A stretch of DNA of 64,000 nucleotides from Anaerolineae bacterium (GTDB taxonomy: Bacteria; Chloroflexota; Anaerolineae; 4572-78; J111), in the NCBI GenBank assembly GCA_023382535.1, contig JAHDWA010000001.1, forward strand, positions 496,001 through 560,000. The letters run 5' to 3'. Position numbers and translations under genes: made by a program. Under the pieces are notes generated by a model. It did no database searches. It was not told the origin of the DNA and was given only the letters and a program-made list of their open reading frames with translations. Numbering within the stretch: position 1 is the stretch's first letter; every line of letters begins with the position of its first letter. Shown piece after piece: positions 32,387 through 41,097 of this stretch.

Positions 32387-34152
32387 TTAGCGCTGCCGCA
32401 ACAACATGGATGAATTAGCCAGAATGCCCAAATCTGGTAGCGATTGAGCCGCCGCAGCCACAATAGGCGGTAGAAAACCAGAAGCGGCCAGAGTTAGCCC
32501 TACCAAATTGTATACGGCCGTAAAGGCAATATTCATCTTGACCACACCTATCGTCCGGCGGGCAATCCGCAGAACTTCAGGTACGAGCGTCCAATCTTCA
32601 CGCATCAAAGCTACGTGCGCTGCTTCGATAGCAATATCAGTCCCCGCTGCGCCCATCGCAATGCCAACATCAGCCTGGGCCAAAGCCGGCGCATCATTTA
32701 CGCCATCTCCGACCCTAACAACCGTATGCCCCTTGGCCTGATAATCTCTCACCACAGCAATTTTGTCTTCAGGTAGCAAATTAGCTCGGTACGCCACGCC
32801 GAGTTTCTCGGCTAACGCCCCAGCAGCCTGTTCATTATCGCCGGTGAGCAGTTCGATCTGGCGTACCCCGAGCGCACAGTGGCCAGGGTAGCCGGAACTT
32901 CGGGACGGAGGGTGTCGGCGGTGGCTAACACCCCAGCCAATTCGTCGTCGCGGCTGAGGAAGAGCAGGCTCTTACCCTGAGCCTCCAGTTCAGATACGAG
33001 CGGGAGAGATGCCGCCGCCGGAGTCATCCGTCGATTGCCAACGGTAATCAAGTTGCCGTTCAGGTTGACCCGCACACCCATACCTGGGACAGCCTCAAAG
33101 CGACTGGGTTCGGCCAGCGCCAAGTTCTGGGCGCGAGCGGCAGCGCGCACGGCTTCAGCCAGGGGGTGTTCGGAGTAGCGTTCAGCCGACGCGGCCAGGG
33201 AGAGGATATCAGCGGTAGACACCTCGGCGCGGTGGGCTTCGGCTTCTTCTACCATTTTGACCACCCGCCCAAAGGTCGTGTCCGCGCCGATGCGGGTAGT
33301 TCGCACCCGCAGGCTGCCCAACTTGGCCATCGTCGCGGCAAAGACGTGAGAACCGGGGCCGACCTCGACCGGCATCGCCTCGCCGGTGATGGTGGCCTGG
33401 TCTACCGTCGCCTGCCCCGTGATGACTTCGCCATCCACGGGAATCTTTTCACCGGGCCGCACAATGACGACTTCTCCAATGCGGACCTCCTCAATGGGGA
33501 CTTCCTGCTCGGTGTCGGCTCGTTCGAGGCGAGCCATTTGCGGCGCCATGGCGGTCAAGTTTTTCACCGCCCGACGGGCCCGTTCGGTGGTGAAATGCTC
33601 GGCGTAATCCCCCACTCGCATAAAAAAGACCACCACAGCCGCAGTGGCCCATTCGCCTACGGCCAGCGCAGCTACTGCGCCCACACTCATCAGCGTGTGC
33701 GAGGTTATCTGCCCCTTAAGGACAGCGCGAACAACGTTGCGAAAGATAGGGTAGCCAGCGACCCCCACAACAACCCAACCGAGCGGCCAGGGAACCTGTT
33801 CGGTGATCGCTTCAAAGAGGCCCAGCCATTCGCCCACCACCACGATGAACAACACCGCCCCAAAGACCAGGCCGAACAGGGTTAGCACCGGGCGGGTCAG
33901 GTCGGCTAGCGGGCGAGCCGGGGGTGGCGTAGCCGGGATAGGCACCGAGTAGCCCGCGCTTTCTACGGCCTTGTGGATGAGCGGCAAGTCTACCAGGGTG
34001 GGATCAAGCCGAACTACCACTTTCTCCGAGGTCAGAAAAACATTTACCGCTTCGACGCCGGGTAGGTCGGCGATAGCCTGCCGGACGTGCTGGTTACATT
34101 CGGTGCAGTCCATGCCGGCAATAGGGATTTCAAGCGTTTGTGTTGTAGCCAT
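32387..34152 (-). pseudogene. P1B-type ATPase destroyed by internal deletion and frameshift
   Basis: The N-terminal part begins with a good HMA domain (GMDCTEC) and a membrane bundle, with TGEA at the actuator loop. The sequence then jumps from VKMVEEAEAHRAEV directly to STADILSLAASAERYSEHPL. The segment that should carry the membrane CPx motif, the GVLIKGG loop and the phosphorylated DKTGT is missing, with the frame kept. A second lesion, a one-base shift near 32880, separates LATV from ALGVRQIELLTGDNEQ, so the GDGVNDAP half lies in another frame (32387-32797). It cannot pump. It follows the intact ATPase by 65 bp and is probably a decayed CopA- or CadA-like partner. Confidence 0.9.
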
Positions 34153-34217
34153 AAGTTTAACTCCTCTGAGGTTTGGATTTTTTGCCCATTACCTTACTAT
34201 ATCTTCTGGGGTGGTGA

Positions 34218-36341
34218 TCACGCTCGCAACATTCGCAGCCCGCTACCAATGACGATGAACTCACTAATTTCGTGGCCTAACACAGCGATGGGCAAGGAGA
34301 AAGTGCCGGCTATTGCCCCAATCACCAGCACCCCAATCACAATTGCCGACAACACCAAATTCTGGTTGACCACCGCCTGGTTGCGCTTGGCCAACTTGAG
34401 CGCGTAGGCCAGTTTTTCCAGATCGTCCGCCATCAGGGCCACATCCGCCGTTTCCAGGGCTACGTCTGTGCCCGCCGCACCCATCGCCACCCCGACGGTA
34501 GCTTCGGCCAGCGCCGGTGCATCGTTCACCCCATCGCCCACCATGGCCACATGACCATAGCGCCCGGCTAATTCGCGCACCTTCGCCACCTTGTCTTCCG
34601 GTTTCAGGTCGGCGTAGACCTCATCAAGGCTCAGTTCCCTGGCGATGGCTAGAGCCGTGCGCTGATTGTCGCCGGTGAGCATCGCTACTTTTTCCACGCC
34701 CACCGCGTGCAGCGCCTCGATAGCCTGGCGCGCATTGGGCCGGATATTGTCGCGAATGGCAATTAGCCCCCAGACCGAGGTTTCATCACTTACGACCACG
34801 ACAGTTTTACCCTCAGCCTGCAACCGCTCGATCACTTCCATTTGCTCATCCAAGGCTTGCCCTAATTGCGACCGGAAGAAGTCCGGGCTGCCCACATAGA
34901 CTGCCTGACCGTTGTGTCGGGCTGATACGCCGGCTCCGGTCAGTGACCGAAAATCATTGACCTCAACCGGTGTTACCGCCTGCGCCTCCGCATAGCGGAC
35001 GATAGCTTGAGCCAGGGGATGCTGACTGCGCCGCTCCACGCCAGCGGCCAAAGCCAACACCTGTTCACGGCTCTGCTGCGCCCCATTCAGGTTCACTACA
35101 TCGATCACTTCCGGTTCGCCCCGCGTCAGCGTGCCGGTCTTGTCCATCGCCACCACTTTCACTTTGGCCAGCTCCTCGACGTAAGTGCCGCCTTTGATCA
35201 GCACGCCCTGCCGGGCGCCGGTACCCAGCGAGGCGACCATCGTGATCGGGATAGAGATGACCAACGCGCACGGCGCCGCCGCTACTATAAACACGGTGGC
35301 GCGGGTGATCCAGGTCAGCCAGTCGGCACTAAAGAAGAGCGGCGGAATGACGGCGATCAAAACGCCGACTAATAAAACGATGGGACTATAACGCGCCCCA
35401 AATCGCTCGATGAAGCGCTGGCTTTTACCTTTCTTTTCCTGGGCTTCCTCGACCATGTGAATAATCCGGCTGATGGTATTATCAGCGAAGGTCTTGGTCG
35501 CCCGCACTTCCAGCGCGCCTTCGCCGTTGATGCTACCGGCGAAGACCGGATCGCCTGGCTGCTTCTCCACCGGCACACTCTCGCCGGTAACTGGGGCCTG
35601 GTTGACGCTGGAAGCGCCGACCAATACCTCGCCGTCAGTAGCGAGAGACTGGCCGGGTTTAATGATGAAGACATCACCGACGACCAATTCCTCAACCGGT
35701 ATTTCTATTTCGCGCCCTTCCCGGCGCACCAGGGCTACTTTCGGAGCCAGGTCCATCAGGGCCTTGATCGCCGCGCGAGTTTTCTCCTCGGTGTAGCCCT
35801 CGGCGGCCTCGCTGATCGAATACAGAAAGACCAACATCGCGCCCTCGGCGGCCTGGCCCATCACCGTAGCGACGACGGCAGCGACGCTCATGAGCAATTC
35901 AATGCCAATTTCTCGCTCAAAGATCAATTCTTCGATAGCTTCCCGGCCAAAATAGTAGCCGCCGATCAGGATGGCCGCGACATACATGGCGATCGAGATG
36001 ATCTCCGGCGCGCCCGCCAGCCCGATGAGCCAGCCCACAAGCAACAACACACCCGACGCCGCCGAGGTAAGGACCTTCGGATTGCGCCAGGGTTTGGGCG
36101 GCTCGGCCCTTGCCAGCCCCTTCTGGGGTGGAAAACCAAGCGACTCTAATTTTTCTTTTACTGCTTCAGGTGTGGTAATGGCCGGATCATAGGCCATGGC
36201 TACCTTAGCCGACTTAGGATAGACTTTCAGCGCGTTCAGGCCGGGGAAGCCGGTCAAGCCACGCTCAAGCGCAGCCGCGTCGTGCTCACAATCCAGGTTG
36301 CCAACGCGGAGTTCAAGCTGCTTTACATTGGTTTGGTTCAT
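34218..36341 (-). CDS. P1B-type heavy-metal ATPase, APC variant
   Basis: This 707-aa pump has one HMA domain in which CxxC is replaced (NLDCEHD). TGES, DKTGT (Asp near 400), SQHP, TGDNQ and GDGVND (near 602) are all present. The membrane motif is APC (AAAPCALVISIP) rather than CPC or SPC, and the last helices read LPIAVLGHEISEF, at the place where P1B-4 pumps have HEGGT. This places it near the P1B-2/P1B-4 border with unclear specificity. It lies in the operon of a CmtR-like Cd/Pb sensor, so cadmium, lead or zinc efflux is the best guess. The ATPase pseudogene follows and an ICMT-like gene precedes. Confidence 0.9.
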   Translation of the reverse strand: MNQTNVKQLELRVGNLDCEHDAAALERGLTGFPGLNALKVYPKSAKVAMAYDPAITTPEAVKEKLESLGFPPQKGLARAEPPKPWRNPKVLTSAASGVLLLVGWLIGLAGAPEIISIAMYVAAILIGGYYFGREAIEELIFEREIGIELLMSVAAVVATVMGQAAEGAMLVFLYSISEAAEGYTEEKTRAAIKALMDLAPKVALVRREGREIEIPVEELVVGDVFIIKPGQSLATDGEVLVGASSVNQAPVTGESVPVEKQPGDPVFAGSINGEGALEVRATKTFADNTISRIIHMVEEAQEKKGKSQRFIERFGARYSPIVLLVGVLIAVIPPLFFSADWLTWITRATVFIVAAAPCALVISIPITMVASLGTGARQGVLIKGGTYVEELAKVKVVAMDKTGTLTRGEPEVIDVVNLNGAQQSREQVLALAAGVERRSQHPLAQAIVRYAEAQAVTPVEVNDFRSLTGAGVSARHNGQAVYVGSPDFFRSQLGQALDEQMEVIERLQAEGKTVVVVSDETSVWGLIAIRDNIRPNARQAIEALHAVGVEKVAMLTGDNQRTALAIARELSLDEVYADLKPEDKVAKVRELAGRYGHVAMVGDGVNDAPALAEATVGVAMGAAGTDVALETADVALMADDLEKLAYALKLAKRNQAVVNQNLVLSAIVIGVLVIGAIAGTFSLPIAVLGHEISEFIVIGSGLRMLRA

Positions 36342-36464
36342 GTTATTATCTCCACAATACTGTTTGCTTTTCTGAAGAAAGCGCCTGCCGAACCGGCTTT
36401 TGCGCTAGCCAGTCCAGGAGTGGTTGTTCGGCGGTACGGCACCATGAGGATATAAGGTATCATC

Positions 36465-37055
36465 TCAATTCAAGCGTGGAATAACTCTCCCCGTTCTATT
36501 CATATAGGCCCGATACTCATTTCCAAATGCTTCCACCATCATCTTTTCTTCCAGTGGCACCCGCAGAATAAAGAACAGCGCAAACGTCAAAGGTATGAGA
36601 CCGATGAACCAGTTTGCCGTAATCAGAGCGAGGCCCGCTGACCAAAGAAATATCGCCGAGTAGATGGGATGTCGAACCCACTGATAGGGACCCGTTGTAA
36701 CAAGCTTGTGTTGTTCTCGGACCTCTAGATTGCCACTAAAACTTGCGCTTAAGGTTTGATGCGCCCAGGTTAACAAAGCCAGCCCCACAATAACGAGAGC
36801 GAATCCGCTCCAGCGCATCCACTCAGGCAGCACCAGAGCAGACCACCTCATCCAGTTGGGGCTAATCAACCAAAGGAGCAGTCCGATGGCGAGAACGCCC
36901 AAGATGGAAACTACCATTCCCATCCTCTTGCTGTCTTTTGACGAGGAGATGTCAAATTGGAGTGTTCCCGTCCTTAAGCGGTAATACGCTCTTATTGCCA
37001 GGAACGCCACAATCGAAAGGAGGAGAGTAATTTGGAAAGGAGTCTCGTTTGCCAT
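36465..37055 (-). CDS. Isoprenylcysteine methyltransferase-like membrane protein (CzcN-like)
   Basis: This 196-aa protein has four or five membrane segments. The family signature is LVTTGPYQWVRHPIYSAIFLW followed by LEEKMMVEAFGNEYRAYMNRTGRVIP. This is the SAM-binding ICMT/PEMT fold. Members without an obvious prenyl-protein substrate are common in bacterial metal-resistance operons (CzcN type), and the present neighbours fit: a CmtR-like regulator and P1B ATPases on the same strand. The methylated substrate is unknown. Confidence 0.85.
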   Translation of the reverse strand: MANETPFQITLLLSIVAFLAIRAYYRLRTGTLQFDISSSKDSKRMGMVVSILGVLAIGLLLWLISPNWMRWSALVLPEWMRWSGFALVIVGLALLTWAHQTLSASFSGNLEVREQHKLVTTGPYQWVRHPIYSAIFLWSAGLALITANWFIGLIPLTFALFFILRVPLEEKMMVEAFGNEYRAYMNRTGRVIPRLN

Positions 37056-37134
37056 CTATGTTTCCAATGAAGTAATGCACCGTTCAAATTCGCACACCAT
37101 GGGGTCTACAACCGCAGCAATCGTCAACATGCTC

Positions 37135-37764
37135 TCAGGCTTTGACAAAGTTCGCTGTGAAAAAGTACCACGGCCCGTTCATGGCTTGCAGTCGAAAGCC
37201 TGCCGCCTCGGCCAGCCGCTGCACCGTAGCGCGAGACTGATAGTGCGGGTCGGGAAAGATTTCTGTGACCGAAAGCCATCCACCAGGTTTGAGCGCCAGG
37301 TAGCATTGTTGCAAGGCTGCTTCGCAGGCGGGGATTTCGCCCAACACCGTGCAGAGATAAATCAGGTCGAAGGTCTCCGGTGGGAAGTGTGGGTGGGCCG
37401 CATCACCCAAAACGGTGGTCAGGTTCGACACACCAGCATGGGCAGCGTGGGTCTTAAGTCGTTCTAACATTCCTGGCTGGATGTCCAGTCCCACGACCTC
37501 GCCGCCCGGCAGCACACGCCGAGCGGCCGGAATTAACAACCGGCCCGGCCCCGGCCCAATCCCCAAAACCTGCTGGCCCGGCTGCAAGCCCAGGCGGTCT
37601 AACGTCGTCTGCATGCCGGTGAGCCAGTCTAGCAGTGGGTTTTCCAGGCTCCAACCAAACCAAGTGGGACAGGGGAGTGGGCGGCGACGGCTGGCCGACC
37701 GCCACCCCAGGCCAACCAGCACGAGGGCCAGGAGGAGCGGCCCAAAGAATCTAAAGACCTTCAT
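37135..37764 (-). CDS. Membrane-anchored class I SAM methyltransferase
   Basis: This 209-aa protein has an N-terminal membrane segment (about 5-20) followed by a class I methyltransferase domain. Motif I is VLGIGPGPGRLLIPAARRV, with acidic VVGLDIQPGML, then TVLGDAAHPHFPPETFDLIYL. Its ATG overlaps the stop of the ArsR gene (ATGA), so the two are translationally coupled. Methyltransferases of this kind are often co-encoded with ArsR-type metal sensors. It lacks the Cys pattern of ArsM arsenite methyltransferases, so arsenic is not supported. Substrate unknown. Confidence 0.82.
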   Translation of the reverse strand: MKVFRFFGPLLLALVLVGLGWRSASRRRPLPCPTWFGWSLENPLLDWLTGMQTTLDRLGLQPGQQVLGIGPGPGRLLIPAARRVLPGGEVVGLDIQPGMLERLKTHAAHAGVSNLTTVLGDAAHPHFPPETFDLIYLCTVLGEIPACEAALQQCYLALKPGGWLSVTEIFPDPHYQSRATVQRLAEAAGFRLQAMNGPWYFFTANFVKA

Positions 37765-38129
37765 CGGTTCGGCTCCTTTTGAGTGGGTTTGGACAAGGGG
37801 ACGTTATAACGAGTACATTCATACACGCCACGAGCCACATCGGCCAGCAGCGCCTCGGCCAGCCCCAACAACTGCCCCACCCGGTCGTCGCTGAGCCGGT
37901 AGGTAACATAACGACCTGCCTGCTCGGCTACAACAAGTCCGCAGTCACGCAAGCAGCCCAGGTGGTTGGAGGTGTTAGGTTGTGACAGGCCGGTGATGGC
38001 TACAACTTCGCTCACTGTGAGCGGCCCGCTCCGCAAGGCTTCTAAGATAGACAGACGGGAAGGGTCGGCAAAACCGCGGAATAGTTTAGCCTGTAGAGCA
38101 ATTGCCTGAACATCAGCGGTTATTAACAT
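37761..38129 (-). CDS. cmtR: ArsR/SmtB-family repressor, CmtR-like (Cd/Pb sensing)
   Basis: This 122-aa winged-helix repressor has FADPSRLSILEALRSGPLTVSE and ITGLSQPNTSNHLGCLRDCGLV as recognition region. The metal ligands fit mycobacterial CmtR: C59 and C63 in the DNA-recognition helix (GCLRDC) and a C-terminal Cys at C105 (YECTRY). CmtR binds Cd(II) or Pb(II) with three Cys and then leaves DNA. It should control the operon running through the methyltransferase, ICMT-like and ATPase genes. A strong AT-rich palindrome lies just upstream of its start. Confidence 0.87.
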   Translation of the reverse strand: MLITADVQAIALQAKLFRGFADPSRLSILEALRSGPLTVSEVVAITGLSQPNTSNHLGCLRDCGLVVAEQAGRYVTYRLSDDRVGQLLGLAEALLADVARGVYECTRYNVPLSKPTQKEPNR

Positions 38130-38150
38130 TCCTTTCTCCTTGAATATATC

Positions 38151-38176
38151 AATATATCATTACTTGATGATATATT
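38151..38176 (-). promoter_or_regulatory. Operator palindrome of the CmtR-like operon
   Basis: AATATATCAT (38151-38160) and ATGATATATT (38167-38176) are perfect inverted arms around TACTTG, 22 bp before the regulator start. ATATATC is also repeated at 38145-38150 and 38152-38158. The composition matches ArsR-family operators overlapping a -10. Confidence 0.7.
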
Positions 38177-38264
38177 ATATACCCAATATACTCCAAAAAG
38201 GCAAACAGAGCTAGTGAGGTTTGTCACGCTTAAAGGGGATACTTGTCACACAATTAGAGCGGAG

Positions 38265-39272
38265 TTATCTTGTCGGAGAGACATCAAAGCCAAACGTTCG
38301 TAAGAAACTTACCACAGCCCATAATTCCTCGTCGCTGTACAGCGAGCCCCATTCGGGCATACCGGTACCCATTCCTCCCCGCAGGACTTTACCTTGCAGG
38401 AGGGCATCGCTGGCGCTAAACATGTTGGCTGTCACGGTAAAGTTTGTCGGCCCAGAGGCCATACCGGGATGCATCGTCGCCATCCCCGGCAAATCCCGGC
38501 CGGCTGGCCCATCACCCTGGCCCGCCTCACCATGGCAAGCCGCGCAATCACGGGCGTACAGTTGTTGGCCTTGCCGCAGCGTCTCGACCGGGGTCTCTTT
38601 TTGCCAGGCAGAGGCGACCAAGTCCCATGTCTCGGTGTCGCTCAAGGGACGTAGGCTGGCATCTCTTCGCAACCTGGCAAACGTCTCGACCGGCGAGTGT
38701 GCGCGCAGCCAGTCCCGGTCGCGCAGTTCAGCCGGCAGGCGAATAGTGAGTGTGCTGCCATGCGAGGCCGATGGCCGGTCGGGTGGCCCTGCGACTGGGG
38801 TCCGCATGGCATCGGGGTCGAGTTGAAGCTGCTGAAAAAGGGGTGGTTCCGCGGGACTGACTTTCCAGGAGTTGGGCTGGGTTGGATCGACCACCTCTAT
38901 CGTACCGCGCATTCGCCAGTGATCCGTACTGCACCAGCGAGTGCAGGCAAATGGAAATCGCCCTAACCGGTCAGCCACGAATTCAACCTCTTCGACGTGC
39001 CCCGGCAGTATCTCCGGCACATCAATATTCAACGCTGGTACGGCTAACCCATGCACGACATCCTGGCCGTAAATTCTCAGCCGTACTCGCTCACCCAAAT
39101 GAACCCTAATTGTCTCCGGCTGCCAGCGGCGGCTGGCAGGGGCGTAGCCCACAATATCGATTACTCGAATGCCCGGAATACTGGAACGGAGGGCCTGGTA
39201 GCCAAACACCAGGAGCGGGAGACCTGCCATGATAATAATCACCAGGCTGACAGCTATTCTTTCACTTCGCAT
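38265..39272 (-). CDS. CuA-domain protein fused to cytochrome c
   Basis: This 335-aa protein has an N-terminal membrane anchor and a cupredoxin domain with a full CuA set: H74 (VVHGLAV), C110 and C114 (CTRWC), H118 and M121. A linker leads to a class I cytochrome c (RDCAACHGEAGQG; C243, C246, H247; axial Met near 305 in GTGMPEW). This resembles a caa3 oxidase subunit II, but the usual two-helix N-terminal hairpin is reduced to one segment, and no subunit I is nearby. It starts 4 bp after the polyferredoxin stop. Likely a periplasmic electron shuttle; partner unknown. Confidence 0.87.
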   Translation of the reverse strand: MRSERIAVSLVIIIMAGLPLLVFGYQALRSSIPGIRVIDIVGYAPASRRWQPETIRVHLGERVRLRIYGQDVVHGLAVPALNIDVPEILPGHVEEVEFVADRLGRFPFACTRWCSTDHWRMRGTIEVVDPTQPNSWKVSPAEPPLFQQLQLDPDAMRTPVAGPPDRPSASHGSTLTIRLPAELRDRDWLRAHSPVETFARLRRDASLRPLSDTETWDLVASAWQKETPVETLRQGQQLYARDCAACHGEAGQGDGPAGRDLPGMATMHPGMASGPTNFTVTANMFSASDALLQGKVLRGGMGTGMPEWGSLYSDEELWAVVSFLRTFGFDVSPTR

Positions 39273-39276
39273 CAGT

Positions 39277-40644
39277 TTAGCCTATATACAGCCACAATAG
39301 GGTTAATGTAAACATAGCACAAAAAAGAATAATGGGCAGCGCGGCCCACTGGGTCACTCTCTGGACCTGCGCCGTGCGCAGGGCGTAGGCGATCGCGGCA
39401 ATCAGGCCGGCGATTAAAACGGGCGCTTGTAAGTACGGCACGAGGCCGGCCCCATAGGGCGTCCAACCCCACGCCGTCGTGCCGAATAGATCCCAGCCCC
39501 ACCCGAACGGGTCAGACAAGACCGGCCAGGCATACGACAGATTGACCAGGATGAAGGATAGACTAAAAGTGGCCCAGGCCGCCAGACCAAGGGGGACAAG
39601 CGCGTAGGCGTATTCAACCAGGAGTTTGCCAGTCGGCGTTGAAGTCGGCCCAATTTTCTGAGCCAGCCGGACACAGCCATAAAACATGCCGGGGATGAGC
39701 GCCAGGTTTGCGATCAGAAAGGTCAGGGCGTAGACAAACCAGGCCGGGGTGCCGACGGCAAAGGCGGCTTCTCTTAAAATCGACCACGGTCCAATCAGGA
39801 CTACCGAATAGGCCAGCGCGCAAGTAAGCATAATAAAGCCCTTGTACACCTCATCCAGGCGACGACCGCTGTCTATCTGTAAATCTGCCCCAAAAGGCCG
39901 GACGTAAACGGCGACGTTATCGAGTGGGCAGGTTTTTAGACACTCCATACACATGCCGCAATAGGTATTTTTCTGGAGCGCTCCAGGAAAGACTAACCAC
40001 GGGCAGCCATAGCCTGCCTCACTACCCTGGTAGCAGCTCTTGTCTTTGTGGCTCACACAAACAGCCCGGTCTTTAACCCGCACTTCAACGGGAGCAACTT
40101 GGGAGTACAGGCCGATGAACCCGCCGACCGGGCATAGGTAGCGACAAAACGTCCGCCGCTCAAAGAGTAGACTGGTGCCCAGGGCGACCAGGACAAACAG
40201 CGCCAGCACAACACCGGTAATAAACGGGGTGGTGAGAATGACGGCTGAAAACAGGGCTACGCCCAGGAAAGCGCCATTCTGAAACCACATATTATTCAAC
40301 CACTTGGGCCACTTGAGGCCAAGCGTATAGAGCCGGGCGCCCGGACGGGGTTGGACCAGCGCCCGCCGTTGCAGCCACTCGCCCGGCGCGGGAATGGGAC
40401 AGACAGCACACCATAAGCGGCCGGCAAATGGCACCATCAGCATAATCACCAACGCCCACCAGACGATCCAGACGAAAACAATGCCAAAATTACGATTGCC
40501 GGCCGGCGTGCCAAACAGCCCGGCCAGGACCGCCAGGAAGAAAAATGAAAGTGCGGCTGTGACCGCCAACCACTGTAACCAGCGTCCGGTCACGATCCGT
40601 TTCACAATCGGGATACGGGTGAGATCGAAGCGGGTTGAGGTCAT
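39277..40644 (-). CDS. Polytopic 4Fe-4S protein (NosR/NapH/CcoG-like)
   Basis: This 455-aa protein has about 8 hydrophobic segments and three Cys clusters: GRLWCAVCPIPAPGEW, CRYLCPVGGFIGLY, and CGMCMECLKTCPLDNV with flanking Cys (SCYQGS, GYGCPW). The CxxC...CP and CxxCxxCxxxCP patterns fit membrane polyferredoxins that move electrons from the quinone pool or cytoplasm toward periplasmic copper enzymes, as NosR and NapH do. It overlaps the preceding cupredoxin gene by 4 bp. No nosZ is present in the window. The arrangement with two CuA proteins suggests a nos-like electron pathway with an unknown terminal enzyme. Confidence 0.83.
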   Translation of the reverse strand: MTSTRFDLTRIPIVKRIVTGRWLQWLAVTAALSFFFLAVLAGLFGTPAGNRNFGIVFVWIVWWALVIMLMVPFAGRLWCAVCPIPAPGEWLQRRALVQPRPGARLYTLGLKWPKWLNNMWFQNGAFLGVALFSAVILTTPFITGVVLALFVLVALGTSLLFERRTFCRYLCPVGGFIGLYSQVAPVEVRVKDRAVCVSHKDKSCYQGSEAGYGCPWLVFPGALQKNTYCGMCMECLKTCPLDNVAVYVRPFGADLQIDSGRRLDEVYKGFIMLTCALAYSVVLIGPWSILREAAFAVGTPAWFVYALTFLIANLALIPGMFYGCVRLAQKIGPTSTPTGKLLVEYAYALVPLGLAAWATFSLSFILVNLSYAWPVLSDPFGWGWDLFGTTAWGWTPYGAGLVPYLQAPVLIAGLIAAIAYALRTAQVQRVTQWAALPIILFCAMFTLTLLWLYIG

Positions 40645-41093
40645 ACACGTCTCCAGAAATATACAAACCCACCTGTTGCGGCCATTACCATTGCCACAAC
40701 GGCTCGCGCAAATGGCAGGTTAGACCCTACCCGCAGTTCGCCGATCATAAATGGGTGGAGACCACCGCAGCTGATCGAGCAGCGAAACTTGAATTTCCCC
40801 ATTTTATCCGCCACGAACGTAGTTTGGGCGCGATGGCCCGGCTCAGCTTTAAGATTTACACCGTAACCATCAAGATACAACCCGTGGATTGCGTCCATTG
40901 CCTCGAGGTCCAAAGTCACAATGTCCCCGTAATCTACCCGGATGCTACCCGGATCAAAGGCAAATTGGCGCGCTTCAACCCGGATATGCCGCGCCTGTCC
41001 GGTCCCCTGGCCCTGGGGCAGCGGTGCACCCAGAGCAGCCAGGACCAGCAGCAGAGTGGTCACGGCAATTAAGAAATTCCGCCGAGCAAGCAT
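40641..41093 (-). CDS. CuA-type cupredoxin (oxidase subunit II-like), membrane-tethered
   Basis: This 150-aa protein has an N-terminal hydrophobic anchor (about 5-25). One cupredoxin domain carries H70 (AIHGLYL), C105 and C109 (CSISC), H113 and M116 (GGLHPFM), the full CuA ligand set. A C-terminal hydrophobic segment ends in FWRRV. The start at 41093 sits 4 bp after the TAA that ends the PCYCGC protein if its UGA is read through. The earlier ATG at 41156 would add 21 residues without signal character and lie inside the coding end of that gene, so it is rejected. Second CuA protein of this operon. Confidence 0.8.
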   Translation of the reverse strand: MLARRNFLIAVTTLLLVLAALGAPLPQGQGTGQARHIRVEARQFAFDPGSIRVDYGDIVTLDLEAMDAIHGLYLDGYGVNLKAEPGHRAQTTFVADKMGKFKFRCSISCGGLHPFMIGELRVGSNLPFARAVVAMVMAATGGFVYFWRRV

Positions 41094-41097
41094 CAGC

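Noticed and set aside
37135..37764. Calling the methyltransferase ArsM
   Set aside because: The conserved arsenic-binding Cys pattern is absent, and the regulator has CmtR-type rather than ArsR-type ligands.
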